From Sphingobacteriaceae bacterium DW12 (lineage in GTDB: Bacteria > Bacteroidota > Bacteroidia > Sphingobacteriales > Sphingobacteriaceae), in assembly GCA_000783305.1 (NCBI GenBank), contig JROE01000010.1, forward strand, positions 124,001 to 188,000: DNA of 64,000 bases, in the 5' to 3' direction. Positions 52,230 through 60,540 of this stretch are shown one piece after another. A program made the translations under genes and the position numbers. The notes beneath the pieces are model-generated. The model was not told the origin of the DNA. It saw only the letters and a program-made list of their open reading frames with translations, and ran no database searches. Numbering within the stretch: position 1 is the first letter of the stretch; every line of letters begins with the position of its first letter.

Positions 52230-53136
52230 CTACGCCCTTCCCTATATTAGCAATGGTCTCATAAATATTTTCACCAAAGCGAAGTTCTTTTGCCGATTCA
52301 TATATCAATCCTGAGATTAGCACGGAAAACATATAACTAGCAATCATGATCATGGCAAAAATAGTCCCACCAAGGGATGCAATCAATTTACCGTAAAACG
52401 TATCGAAAAAACGGTCATCAAAACCAATCGTATTATAAGCTATCAACCCTAGAACAAGTACAGGGACTAAGCTCATCATCATCAATAAAATTTGAAAGAT
52501 TGCACTCACGATATAAGAAGAGACGCCATAGTCAAATATCTTCTTTCTCAGCATATCAAAAGCCGAAGTAAAAGAATCGGCAAGTGTGTAATATCCTTCC
52601 CTATACAGCATAAACGCGCAGAAAAACCAGACACTTACACAGGACGTCAAAATACCAGCAGCAAAACTCCCTATAATGGGAATAAAAGAAGCAATAGCAA
52701 ATGCAATAAATAGCGGAATGGAGATAATGGCCGTCGCAATAATCGCAGCTCCAAAGAACCGAAAGTAGGTCCCAATATGCGCCTTAAAGCTAGACCAGAC
52801 CTCAGCCGAGCCAAATTTAGTATTGTTGTGATTGCGAAGCAAAATAAAGTACTCGATGGCTATTCCGAAAAAAACAAGTACCAAAATCATCAATACACCT
52901 AATATCCCAAAAAATAATCCCCAAATGCCAAACTCATCGGTCGCGCTAAAATCGCCGCTGAAACTTACCTTCGTGGTCAGATAATAAAATAAAAGGAGCA
53001 TAATCGCGAGGGGCACCACCGCAAGTCTAAATAAGGTCATGCAGAAATGACGAATGACCATTTTCAGCAGGTCTACAAAATCTTGAACGAACTCCCCGAG
53101 CTTACGTTCTTTCTTGAACTCAAAGTTTAACTCCAT
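52219..53136 (-). CDS. Polytopic membrane protein of the MoxR cluster
   Basis: A 305-residue protein with about six membrane helices (about 41-60, 76-100, 129-150, 155-175, 210-235, 255-280). ATG 53136 (MELNFEFKKERKLGEF) is used; it overlaps the SpoIIM-like stop by 10 bases, while a longer frame to 53220 would extend into that gene. I do not recognise a named family. Context ties it to the SpoIIM-RDD-MoxR set. Confidence 0.75.
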   Translation of the reverse strand: MELNFEFKKERKLGEFVQDFVDLLKMVIRHFCMTLFRLAVVPLAIMLLLFYYLTTKVSFSGDFSATDEFGIWGLFFGILGVLMILVLVFFGIAIEYFILLRNHNNTKFGSAEVWSSFKAHIGTYFRFFGAAIIATAIISIPLFIAFAIASFIPIIGSFAAGILTSCVSVWFFCAFMLYREGYYTLADSFTSAFDMLRKKIFDYGVSSYIVSAIFQILLMMMSLVPVLVLGLIAYNTIGFDDRFFDTFYGKLIASLGGTIFAMIMIASYMFSVLISGLIYESAKELRFGENIYETIANIGKGVDGH

Positions 53137-54089
53137 CCAAATCTTCGCGCTAATTGATAAGGTCTTAAAACATAAAAATAAAGAATCGCTAGCAAGGACA
53201 AAACAATAATCATCACACACATAGCGACAGAAGATTGATAGTATCGGGTCACAAAGCCCTCAAGCGTACCTGCCACAATAAAAAAGGGGACAGTGCTGAT
53301 CAACACTTTACTGGCTCGCTTTGCGGCTTGCTTAAATGATTCTAGGCGAGTATACGATTTTGGAAAAAGGATACTATTGCCCAATGTGAGCCCACAGGCT
53401 CCCGCAATAATAATGACAGCAATCTCAATAGTACCGTGTATCCAAATAGCTGACATCGCCTCTGTCATAACACCATACTTGAAAAACATATAGTGAAAAG
53501 CGCCTAGCATGATACCATTCGAAAAAAGGATATAACCTGTACCAATGCTGTAAAAAATTCCAAAAATAAATGCGTTGAATGCCACCTTAATATTATTAAT
53601 GGTAATAGCAATAGCTGAGCCCATCATCCCTCCTTCATCGTAGATGGCTGCCGGATTTCCCTGTTTAATTTTTTCAATTGTGAAATCAACATAGGAATGA
53701 CCCAGTATCAGACGGACAAATTGGTCATCATAATGAGCGGATAGGAATCCTATCGCTACAGCTAAACAAAAAATAAGAAGCGAATAGAGCATCTGCTTCC
53801 TGATCTGCCAAATAGCTAACGGGATATCGTAATTAAGGAAGTGAAAAAATTGATTGTTGGAAGATTTTTGATCCTTATATATTTTTTGGTGGGCAAGCAA
53901 TGAAAGCCCATTTAGATATTCCTTTGTTTTACTTTGTGGATAAAATGTTTGGGCATATGCCAAATCATTTGTAAGTTCGATATAGTTTGAAGCTAACTCA
54001 TCGGGATCGACCTGGCTTTTATTTGCTAGATTCTGCTCGATAGAGACCCATTTTTCCTTATTTCGTTCGATAAATGAAGCTTCTCTCAT
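53127..54089 (-). CDS. SpoIIM-like (DUF95) membrane protein
   Basis: A 320-residue protein. The cytosolic N-terminus (FIERNKEKWVSIEQNLANKS; YAQTFYPQSKTKEYLNGL) is typical for the stage II sporulation protein M superfamily in non-spore formers, followed by about five helices with NNIKVAFNAFIFGIFYSIG and GTIEIAVIIIAGACGLTLG. In Bacillus SpoIIM helps septal membrane migration; here, without sporulation, the role is unknown. ATG 54089 is preferred to an extension to 54143 that runs into the divergent RDD gene. First gene of the minus-strand operon; a TATATTTG box (54114-54121, minus) precedes it. Confidence 0.88.
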   Translation of the reverse strand: MREASFIERNKEKWVSIEQNLANKSQVDPDELASNYIELTNDLAYAQTFYPQSKTKEYLNGLSLLAHQKIYKDQKSSNNQFFHFLNYDIPLAIWQIRKQMLYSLLIFCLAVAIGFLSAHYDDQFVRLILGHSYVDFTIEKIKQGNPAAIYDEGGMMGSAIAITINNIKVAFNAFIFGIFYSIGTGYILFSNGIMLGAFHYMFFKYGVMTEAMSAIWIHGTIEIAVIIIAGACGLTLGNSILFPKSYTRLESFKQAAKRASKVLISTVPFFIVAGTLEGFVTRYYQSSVAMCVMIIVLSLLAILYFYVLRPYQLARRFGWS

Positions 54090-54113
54090 AATTAATTTAT
54101 CACCTTTGACACT

Positions 54114-54121
54114 CAAATATA
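54114..54121 (-). promoter_or_regulatory. Candidate -7 box of the SpoIIM-to-DUF58 operon
   Basis: Minus strand TATATTTG, an exact TAnnTTTG, 24 bases before the SpoIIM-like ATG and touching the first base of the divergent RDD gene. No good -33 box at the right distance. Confidence 0.4.
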
Positions 54122-54849
54122 TGAATAAGCTGTTAATAAACACCCCACAAAACGTAAAATTTGAATATAATTTAGCGACTCTTGGGGCTCGAATCTTGGC
54201 ATTCGGAATTGATCAGCTTATCATTATATCCTATATACTACTCATGCTATTTTTATTGCTTTATAGCGGGGTATTTAACCTTAGCGACAGCTGGACTACA
54301 TTTGGATTATATAGCCTTTTTAGCCTCCCAGCGCTTTTCTACCCTATTATATTGGAAACCTTTCTCTCTGGGCAGACACTGGGAAAGAAATTAATGCATC
54401 TAAAAGTCGTCAAAATAGATGGTACCCGAGCGATTGCCTATCAATACTTTATCAGATGGGTATGCTCAATTATTGATGTTTTCCTATGCTTTGGCGCGAT
54501 AGGACTAAGTAGCATCATATTATCAAAAAAAGGCCAGCGCATTGGAGATCTGGCCGCTGAAACAACAGTAATCAGCACGAAAGTAAATACAAACTTAAAT
54601 CAGACCTTATTTGCCGAGATTACAACTGAGCGTAGTCTTACCTATCCACAAGTGATTAAATTAAGTGATTTCGATGCAAATGCCATTAAGGATATATTCG
54701 ACAAAGGATATAAACGAAAGGATTATAATATTATCCTAGCTTTAGCCACTAGGGTTGAAGAACTACTTGGTGTCAAACGTGAAAAAAGTCCAGAAGAATT
54801 TATTGATACAGTTATCAAGGATCACTACGCCCTATTCAGAGACAAATAG
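54121..54849 (+). CDS. RDD family membrane protein
   Basis: A 242-residue protein with an RDD domain: LGARILAFGIDQLIIISYIL (helix 1, with the Arg and Asp for which the domain is named), a second helix pair around 60-80, SGQTLGKKLMHLKVVKIDG and YFIRWVCSIIDVFLCFGAIG. The C-terminal 80 residues are cytosolic and helical (FDANAIKDIFDKGYKRKDYN). RDD proteins may be transporters or membrane scaffolds. It diverges from the SpoIIM-like gene with 31 bases between start codons, a common partnership. ATG 54121 begins just before the conserved region. Confidence 0.88.
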   Translation: MNKLLINTPQNVKFEYNLATLGARILAFGIDQLIIISYILLMLFLLLYSGVFNLSDSWTTFGLYSLFSLPALFYPIILETFLSGQTLGKKLMHLKVVKIDGTRAIAYQYFIRWVCSIIDVFLCFGAIGLSSIILSKKGQRIGDLAAETTVISTKVNTNLNQTLFAEITTERSLTYPQVIKLSDFDANAIKDIFDKGYKRKDYNIILALATRVEELLGVKREKSPEEFIDTVIKDHYALFRDK

Positions 54850-54916
54850 ACTGTACCTCTCCCAAGGAGCTAAGCGATTTACATATGATAACCAACTAAT
54901 TAACGAGACTCCTTCA

Positions 54917-54978
54917 CAAAAAAAGGCCGTATCACAATAAAACTTTTCTCGCAATGATGTTTTTATGATACAGCCTTT
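54917..54978 (-). terminator. Terminator of fabD
   Basis: 13-bp stem with one G-U pair (54922-54934 with 54966-54978), 31-base loop, ending on the minus strand in a run of T. Starts 27 bases after the fabD stop. The long loop lowers certainty. Confidence 0.6.
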
Positions 54979-55004
54979 CGAAAGATACGTTATTAGTACG
55001 GCAA

Positions 55005-55892
55005 CTAGGCGACAGTAGCAGCTGAAGTCGGCATTTGACGATCGACTTTCTTAACCAGTCCTTGCAATACATTTCCTGGACCTACTTCAACAAATCCCTC
55101 AACACCATCAGCAATTATTTGTTGAACGGTTTGCGTCCAGCGAACAGCACCAGTCAACTGGGCTATTAAATTTTCTTTGATTGCTTCGGGAGCTGTCTGA
55201 GGTTGCGCATTGATATTCTGATAAATCGGACATATGGGGCTCTGAATTTCAACGGCTTCTATCGCCGCTTGAAGCTCCAATCGTGCTGGTTCCATTAAAG
55301 GAGAATGGAAAGCACCACCCACGTTTAATTTCAACGCGCGCTTTGCCCCAGCTTCCAACAACAATTCACATGCTTTGTCTACCCCTGCTACAGTGCCGGA
55401 GATAACGACTTGCCCTGGGCAATTGTAGTTTGCAGCGACAACAGTGTCTTCTACTTTAGCACAAATTTCCTCAACGATGCCATCTTCTAATCCCAGGATC
55501 GCTGCCATGGTAGAAGGCTCCAATTCGGTAGCTTTTTGCATAGCGTTAGCGCGTTTGGCGACAAGCTTCAACCCATCTTCAAAGGACAGTGCTCCTGCTG
55601 ATACAAGTGCCGAAAACTCTCCAAGTGAATGTCCCGCAACCATACTGGGTTGAAAACTATCGCCTAAAGCTTTGGCCAATATAACGGAGTGTAAGAAAAT
55701 CGCAGGCTGAGTGACTTTGGTCTGTTTCAACTCTTCGTCTGTACCCGAAAACATGATATCTGTAATGCGAAATCCAAGGATATCATTTGCTTGCTCGAAT
55801 AGCGCCTTTGTATCATCGTTCAAATTGTATAAATCTTGGCCCATACCCACAAATTGAGCTCCCTGACCCGGAAAAACGTAAGCTGTTTTCAT
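55005..55892 (-). CDS. fabD: Malonyl-CoA:acyl carrier protein transacylase
   Basis: A 295-residue fatty-acid synthesis enzyme that loads malonate onto ACP. ATG 55892 (MKTAYVFPGQGAQFVGMG) is the family start; an ATG directly before it and a longer frame to 55937 come from a duplicated leader. The catalytic Ser89 is in VAGHSLGEFSALVSAG, and the His in GGAFHSPLMEPA. Length is slightly short of E. coli FabD (309). Single gene here, not beside other fab genes. The mRNA leader contains a small ORF and a repeated initiation region. Confidence 0.96.
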   Translation of the reverse strand: MKTAYVFPGQGAQFVGMGQDLYNLNDDTKALFEQANDILGFRITDIMFSGTDEELKQTKVTQPAIFLHSVILAKALGDSFQPSMVAGHSLGEFSALVSAGALSFEDGLKLVAKRANAMQKATELEPSTMAAILGLEDGIVEEICAKVEDTVVAANYNCPGQVVISGTVAGVDKACELLLEAGAKRALKLNVGGAFHSPLMEPARLELQAAIEAVEIQSPICPIYQNINAQPQTAPEAIKENLIAQLTGAVRWTQTVQQIIADGVEGFVEVGPGNVLQGLVKKVDRQMPTSAATVA

Positions 55893-55932
55893 CATTATTA
55901 TCTTTTTTTTATTTGTTGATGAGAGCTCTTCC
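55887..55932 (-). repeat. Direct repeat copy A at the fabD start
   Basis: About 46 bases, including the fabD initiation region, that recur at 55948-55995 with a few mismatches, offset about 61 bases. The shared part runs from GGAAGAGC through CTCATCAACAAAT to the ATGATGAAA. Confidence 0.85.
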
Positions 55933-55998
55933 GACAAGCGGACTCGGTTTCATCATTATTATATCTTCTTTTAATTTGTTGATGAGTGCTCTTCCCAT
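55909..55998 (-). CDS. Possible leader peptide upstream of fabD
   Basis: A 29-codon frame starting at ATG 55998 and ending at TAA 55909-55911, 13 bases before the fabD initiation site. Its ends repeat the same peptide, GRALINK, because the DNA is duplicated. A later ATG pair inside the frame (ATGATGAAACCG) copies the fabD start. It could be translated and influence fabD expression; nothing confirms it. Confidence 0.35.
   Translation of the reverse strand: MGRALINKLKEDIIMMKPSPLVGRALINK
55948..55995 (-). repeat. Direct repeat copy B upstream of fabD
   Basis: Second copy of the fabD initiation region (see 55887-55932). It contains an ATGATGAAA like the one that starts fabD, and forms most of the small upstream ORF. 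Confidence 0.85.
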
Positions 55999-56341
55999 AA
56001 ATGGATTAGACAGCACTATTCTGTTGAGCAAATTTACATTAACTTTTTGAATTCTAAACTTGAACGTAAAAATCAACCAATCATCTAAAATAGAGACAGC
56101 AGATAGGAGACAACTGGGATATAAGTGGATATCAACTTAAATATTAATCGGTAGTTTAATCGTTTTTTAAACGTATTAAAATCGGATATTATTCGCTTTT
56201 ATCCGAATGAAGTCCGTATAAAGTCCGCATTATATGCGTATTAAATCCCTATTTATATGCCTATTAAACCCAAGTTGTACCCTATCATGTGCAAATCAGC
56301 CACACAATGGATTAAAGGATTAATTCGAAAAGAAATAGATT
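55999..56341. other. Intergenic region between fabD and the M16 peptidase
   Basis: 343 bases. The fabD promoter candidate is at 56029-56058. At 56172-56270 the sequence is A/T-rich with recurring short units (TATTAAA, AAGTCCG, ATGCGT/ATGCCT), resembling a worn array of short repeats. No gene seen, and no terminator for the M16 gene. Confidence 0.5.
56029..56058 (-). promoter_or_regulatory. Candidate promoter of fabD
   Basis: On the minus strand TTTA (56055-56058), 18-base spacer, TAAATTTG (56029-56036), a TAnnTTTG match. The predicted transcript begins just before the small leader ORF, at about 56023. Confidence 0.5.
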
Positions 56342-57577
56342 TTAGGACTCGTCCGTAGGTATAAAACTCAAGGAACACATCTTATCAGGGTCAAAAATAT
56401 CTGCACAAATCTCCTGCGCTTGCAACAATGTCACTTGATCTATTTTGTAAAAGACTTCCTCCAAAGGCACCACACGATCATAGTCCAGTACATTTTTAGC
56501 CACGGCGATAATCATGCTCATGCGATTCTCTTCGGCGAGGGCAATCTGTCCCTTGAATTTATCCTTAGACTTTTGCAGCTGACTTGCAGAGAGCGCCCTA
56601 TCACGAAGCTTGTGCAGTTCCTTAAAAACAAGGGATTTCGCTTTTTTCACCTTCTCTTCATCTGTCCCTAAATAAATAGAAAATATACCGGTATCCGAAA
56701 ACATAGTGTAGTTGGACTCGATGGTATAGGCAATCCCATGTTTCTCGCGTATGGAGAGATTCAAGATCGAGCTCATTCCCAATCCGCCCAACATATTATT
56801 GAGTAATAGCAAGCCTGTCTTTCGTTCGTCACGAATGCTGTAGGCCTGCCTACCTAACATATAATGCACTTGATTGATAGGCTTTGCCGATACTAGATGC
56901 TGTGTATTTTCAGTGTATAATCCCTCCCGTTGACGTACTCCTTTTGTAGAAGCAATGTTCCCGAATAGACGTTCGACCATTCGTTCTATAGATGTTCGCG
57001 TATAGTCACCTGTGATTCCAATAACAATCTCGTGGGTACTGTAATTGCGTTGGATGAACTGTCTGATATCTTCTATATTCAATCCTACCAATTGCTCTTC
57101 TACTCCCAAAATATTATGCCCAAGGCCAGAGCCTGCGAACATCAAATCTTCAAAATCATCGATTATAGCATCTTCGGGACTGTCCAAATAAGAGGCCATT
57201 TCATCCTGGATGACGCCCTTTTCCTTTTCCATTTCCACTTCGGGAAAGGTAGAATGAAAAATTAAATCTTCGAATAAATCTAATGCTCGACTTAAATAAG
57301 GATTTAATATGGACGCATGGATACATGTATATTCTTTTGTAGTATAGGCATTCAAATCTCCCCCCACTGCCTCAAGGCGGTTCAGAATCTGAGTGGTATT
57401 CCGCCGCTCTGTCTGCTTGAAAAGTAGATGTTCAATAAAATGCGCGACGCCAAACTTACCCTCCTCCTCATCCCGTGACCCTGCATTTACAATCAAACAA
57501 GTATGCGTAATGGGTGTGGACTGGGGGTATAATACGACCCTTATACCATTTGATAAACGAATAATCTCATATTCCAT
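56342..57577 (-). CDS. M16 family zinc metallopeptidase
   Basis: A 411-residue peptidase of the pitrilysin/MPP class. The inverted zinc motif HFIEH is at about 46-50 (GVAHFIEHLLFKQT), with the third ligand Glu at about 126 in KGVIQDEMASYLDSP. The C-terminal half shows the R/Y pair region (GGLGMSSILNLSIREKHGIAY). No signal peptide, so probably cytoplasmic, or exported by other means. Such enzymes degrade small peptides. Candidate -7 box TAGATTTG on the minus strand at 57650-57657. Co-occurrence with nothing else informative. Confidence 0.92.
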   Translation of the reverse strand: MEYEIIRLSNGIRVVLYPQSTPITHTCLIVNAGSRDEEEGKFGVAHFIEHLLFKQTERRNTTQILNRLEAVGGDLNAYTTKEYTCIHASILNPYLSRALDLFEDLIFHSTFPEVEMEKEKGVIQDEMASYLDSPEDAIIDDFEDLMFAGSGLGHNILGVEEQLVGLNIEDIRQFIQRNYSTHEIVIGITGDYTRTSIERMVERLFGNIASTKGVRQREGLYTENTQHLVSAKPINQVHYMLGRQAYSIRDERKTGLLLLNNMLGGLGMSSILNLSIREKHGIAYTIESNYTMFSDTGIFSIYLGTDEEKVKKAKSLVFKELHKLRDRALSASQLQKSKDKFKGQIALAEENRMSMIIAVAKNVLDYDRVVPLEEVFYKIDQVTLLQAQEICADIFDPDKMCSLSFIPTDES

Positions 57578-57668
57578 TTGCTGTATTCAATTTGTGTTGG
57601 GCGAGTACACTATCTATCTCAGAAATAGTGTTCATTAGTAATAAAGATGCAAATCTACGTAATATAAA

Positions 57669-57707
57669 ACAAAACGGTTGCGGTGTATCATACCGCAACC
57701 GTTTTGT
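57669..57707 (-). terminator. Terminator of the outer-membrane beta-barrel gene
   Basis: Perfect 16-bp stem (57669-57684 with 57692-57707), 7-base loop. No long T-run outside the stem on either strand; on the minus strand the arm itself ends in TTTTGT. Located 17 bases after the stop of the minus-strand gene. Confidence 0.75.
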
Positions 57708-57724
57708 AGCGAACTTATTCGCGA

Positions 57725-60511
57725 CTACATGCGAGGTCTACGCATTCCACCAGGGAAACCGCTATCCTCCTGCGGAGCTACTCCACCTGCAAATTTGGAT
57801 AGTTTGTACGTAAACATCAGAATGAAATAGCGTCCTAATCTATTGGTGCGACTATCGGTAATCTGGACATCGTTAATGGTTCGCGAAATATTAGTCTGCT
57901 CATTCAGCAAATCATAGGCCTGCAATCTTAGCGTAGCCCGATTGGCCTTCAAAAATTTCTTCTCGACGTAGGTATTGATAATAAAGGGATTTTCACTATA
58001 AGCGTTCCCGTCGTTAAACGTCTTAGAAAGATCTGCGCCAAAAATTAGAGTTGGCGAAAGATTGACGGACCCTATCAAGGTCGGGGCATAAGACTGCATA
58101 ACGACAGTACGGTTGTTAAGGGTATTGTTGTTGTGATTTAAAGAGTATCTAAAACCAGGGCCAATTTCCAGGTTTTCAGAAGGGTTATATCGAAACATTA
58201 CGCCTTGGTTCAACGTCCAGTTTTTAGCAAGATTTAATTCACCGTCTGTATAGGAAGGATTGTTGTTATATCCAATGCCACCCATAAAATTTAGATTGTA
58301 GGTCTTACTCTTAAAGGAACGTCCATAATGATAGAAACTGTTTAAACTAAATGCGCCATCTTCATTTAAATAATTTATCTCTTGTATGATACCCAGTTCT
58401 GGATCCCTCGCTCTTAGATTATTGGAAACAATCTTATCCTGTGCCAATGTACCATTTAGCATAACAAAAAACGTCTTTCCTTTCTGGAAATCTGAGGCAT
58501 TGTACCGAAACCTCAGATTGTGACGGAATTCTGCTGCTAAATCGGGGTTACCGGTGACGATACTTGTGGGATTGGAATTGTCTGTAAAGGGTTGTATCTG
58601 TGTAATGGAAGGTTCATTTGAATTTCCAGAGTAATTGATTTGAAGATTTTTTTGACGATTGAATTTGTATTCAAAACGAGCTATTGGGATAAAATTGAAT
58701 CCTTTGCGGCTGATATTGATAGTGTTACCGTCGACTTGCGCTTCTCCATCGAGAATAGAAGGTTGGACGGAGGCACCAATAGCATACTTAATCTTGTCGT
58801 TGTTAAAATTGTAATTGGCACCGAAGCGGTGGGTACTGAACGAATAGTCATAAACGCGCTCGAAAGTATAAATATCGTCTTCCAAAGAAGACCCATCTTC
58901 ATTAAAGGCTTCCTGAGTACGATTGTTGTCATATGTATTAACGTTGTAATCATAAGAAACCTCAATCTTTCCAAATTGACTTACTGGCTCGATGTAGGAT
59001 AGGCTCGCGCCTCCATTCCAACTTTTATTGTCAAGCTCCAATAATGTCTTTCGATACAAGCTATCCATCGTCATATTGGCATTGTTGGGATCACCAACCA
59101 ATGTTTCAATAATACGATCTTGATCTTGCTTCGTTCCTGATGAATTGATATTCATATTGAAGAAGATATTCCGCCCCTTATCATTTAATTTCCTATTGTA
59201 AAGGCCACTGAACCCTAGATTAGGATTCTTTGCAATACTGTTTGAAGTATTGGCTTCGGTATTATAGAGGACATCGTTCAGCAAATTTTCATTATAGCTG
59301 TAGCCATCCGTCGTTGTCCTGCCATAGGACAATTGGGGAGTGATCTTAATATAGTCGTTTTGCGTAGGTTTCCATTCTAGATTGGCTTCCAATCTGTGCG
59401 AATTACCTATTGTATTAGTGGTCGACTCCGTATTCCTATTCAGCACGGAGTCTGGATAAGTGAATGTGTTTAAACTAGAAGATATCACATCGTTATCGTC
59501 ATGACTAAAGCTGTAACTACCGTATACGGTCACTTTATCATTGAAATCCTGACGGTAGTTCAAACCGAAGGACCGTGTATTGGTGATTCCGTTAGATCCG
59601 CCAAACATACCACCACCTCGAGACCCACCACCACCTTGGCGTCTTCGAGCACCGCCTCCCTGTGTGTTGAAATCAAAAAGCGGAGCATTGATATTATTCA
59701 GGTTACCAATAGCAGAAATCTGCATGCCTTCTTTCATTTTCATGAACATCCCTGTAGCTTGATACCGATCGTCAGTACCATAGCCCATCCGCAACATGGT
59801 AGTATATCCATTGTTTTTCTCGGGATCGATCTGGATATTCAAGATTTTCTCCGCATCTCCGGTTTTATTACCTGTCAGATTAGCCATATCACCATAATCA
59901 TCGATTACTTGAATCTTCTCGATGATATCAGCGGGTAAATTTTGAGTAGCCGTCTTGACATCTCCACCAAAAAAGTCCTTACCATTGATTCGGATACGCT
60001 TAATCTGCTCGCCCTGCGCGGTCACCGTGCCATCTTTATCCACTTCGACACCTTCCAATTTTTTCAATGCGTCTTCTACTAATGCCCCATCTCTCAGTTT
60101 AAGATTGCGCGTGGTGTATTCCAACGTGTCAGTCTTGACGACCACAGTTGGGACCCCATCGACCACTACTTCTTCGAGCATGGTACTCATCGGAATCAAT
60201 TCGAAACTGGGAATGGTCAAATTGGATTGACCTGTCGTGAACGTGTACTCGTTTTCAAAAGGTTCATAGCCGATACTGCTGACCTTAATCCTAAATTTTT
60301 CGCCCTTGATATTGTTAAAAGAATATAGACCTGCCATCGACGAACTCGTCGAGACGGAGTCTTTATCCGACACGAGGGTCACCGATGCACCAGCGACTAC
60401 CCGAGATTTGTTGTCCCGTAAAAATCCCTGAACGGTCTTATTCGTCTGTCCGAAAGTGGTCAAAATCGTGAAGCAAAAGAGAATAAAAATGGATGAACAA
60501 TGTTTAAGCAT
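57725..60511 (-). CDS. Outer-membrane beta-barrel protein (TonB-receptor-like, OMP_b-brl_3 type)
   Basis: A 928-residue exported protein: signal peptide 1-21 (SIFILFCFTILTTFGQ), a CarboxypepD_reg-like domain (22-110; VQGFLRDNKSRVVAGASVTL), a plug-like region (LEEVVVDGVPTVVVKTDTLEY; RIRINGKDFFGGDVKTATQN; IEKIQVIDDYGD), then a large barrel with many aromatic strands ending at about 905. The tail is GFPGGMRRPRM. An unusual Gly/Arg/Gln insertion (ARRRQGGGGSRGGGMFGG) is at about 290-312. The architecture resembles TonB-dependent receptors, though a classical TonB box is not evident. A CBM9-like partner is encoded just upstream, 29 bases away. The ligand is unknown. Confidence 0.85.
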   Translation of the reverse strand: MLKHCSSIFILFCFTILTTFGQTNKTVQGFLRDNKSRVVAGASVTLVSDKDSVSTSSSMAGLYSFNNIKGEKFRIKVSSIGYEPFENEYTFTTGQSNLTIPSFELIPMSTMLEEVVVDGVPTVVVKTDTLEYTTRNLKLRDGALVEDALKKLEGVEVDKDGTVTAQGEQIKRIRINGKDFFGGDVKTATQNLPADIIEKIQVIDDYGDMANLTGNKTGDAEKILNIQIDPEKNNGYTTMLRMGYGTDDRYQATGMFMKMKEGMQISAIGNLNNINAPLFDFNTQGGGARRRQGGGGSRGGGMFGGSNGITNTRSFGLNYRQDFNDKVTVYGSYSFSHDDNDVISSSLNTFTYPDSVLNRNTESTTNTIGNSHRLEANLEWKPTQNDYIKITPQLSYGRTTTDGYSYNENLLNDVLYNTEANTSNSIAKNPNLGFSGLYNRKLNDKGRNIFFNMNINSSGTKQDQDRIIETLVGDPNNANMTMDSLYRKTLLELDNKSWNGGASLSYIEPVSQFGKIEVSYDYNVNTYDNNRTQEAFNEDGSSLEDDIYTFERVYDYSFSTHRFGANYNFNNDKIKYAIGASVQPSILDGEAQVDGNTINISRKGFNFIPIARFEYKFNRQKNLQINYSGNSNEPSITQIQPFTDNSNPTSIVTGNPDLAAEFRHNLRFRYNASDFQKGKTFFVMLNGTLAQDKIVSNNLRARDPELGIIQEINYLNEDGAFSLNSFYHYGRSFKSKTYNLNFMGGIGYNNNPSYTDGELNLAKNWTLNQGVMFRYNPSENLEIGPGFRYSLNHNNNTLNNRTVVMQSYAPTLIGSVNLSPTLIFGADLSKTFNDGNAYSENPFIINTYVEKKFLKANRATLRLQAYDLLNEQTNISRTINDVQITDSRTNRLGRYFILMFTYKLSKFAGGVAPQEDSGFPGGMRRPRM

Positions 60512-60540
60512 ATGAAGTATTGTAAGTATTAGTCCAGGTA

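Noticed and set aside
52219..54089. Sporulation genes
   Set aside because: Only a SpoIIM-like domain is present, in a context of MoxR/DUF58/RDD genes; Bacteroidota do not form endospores.
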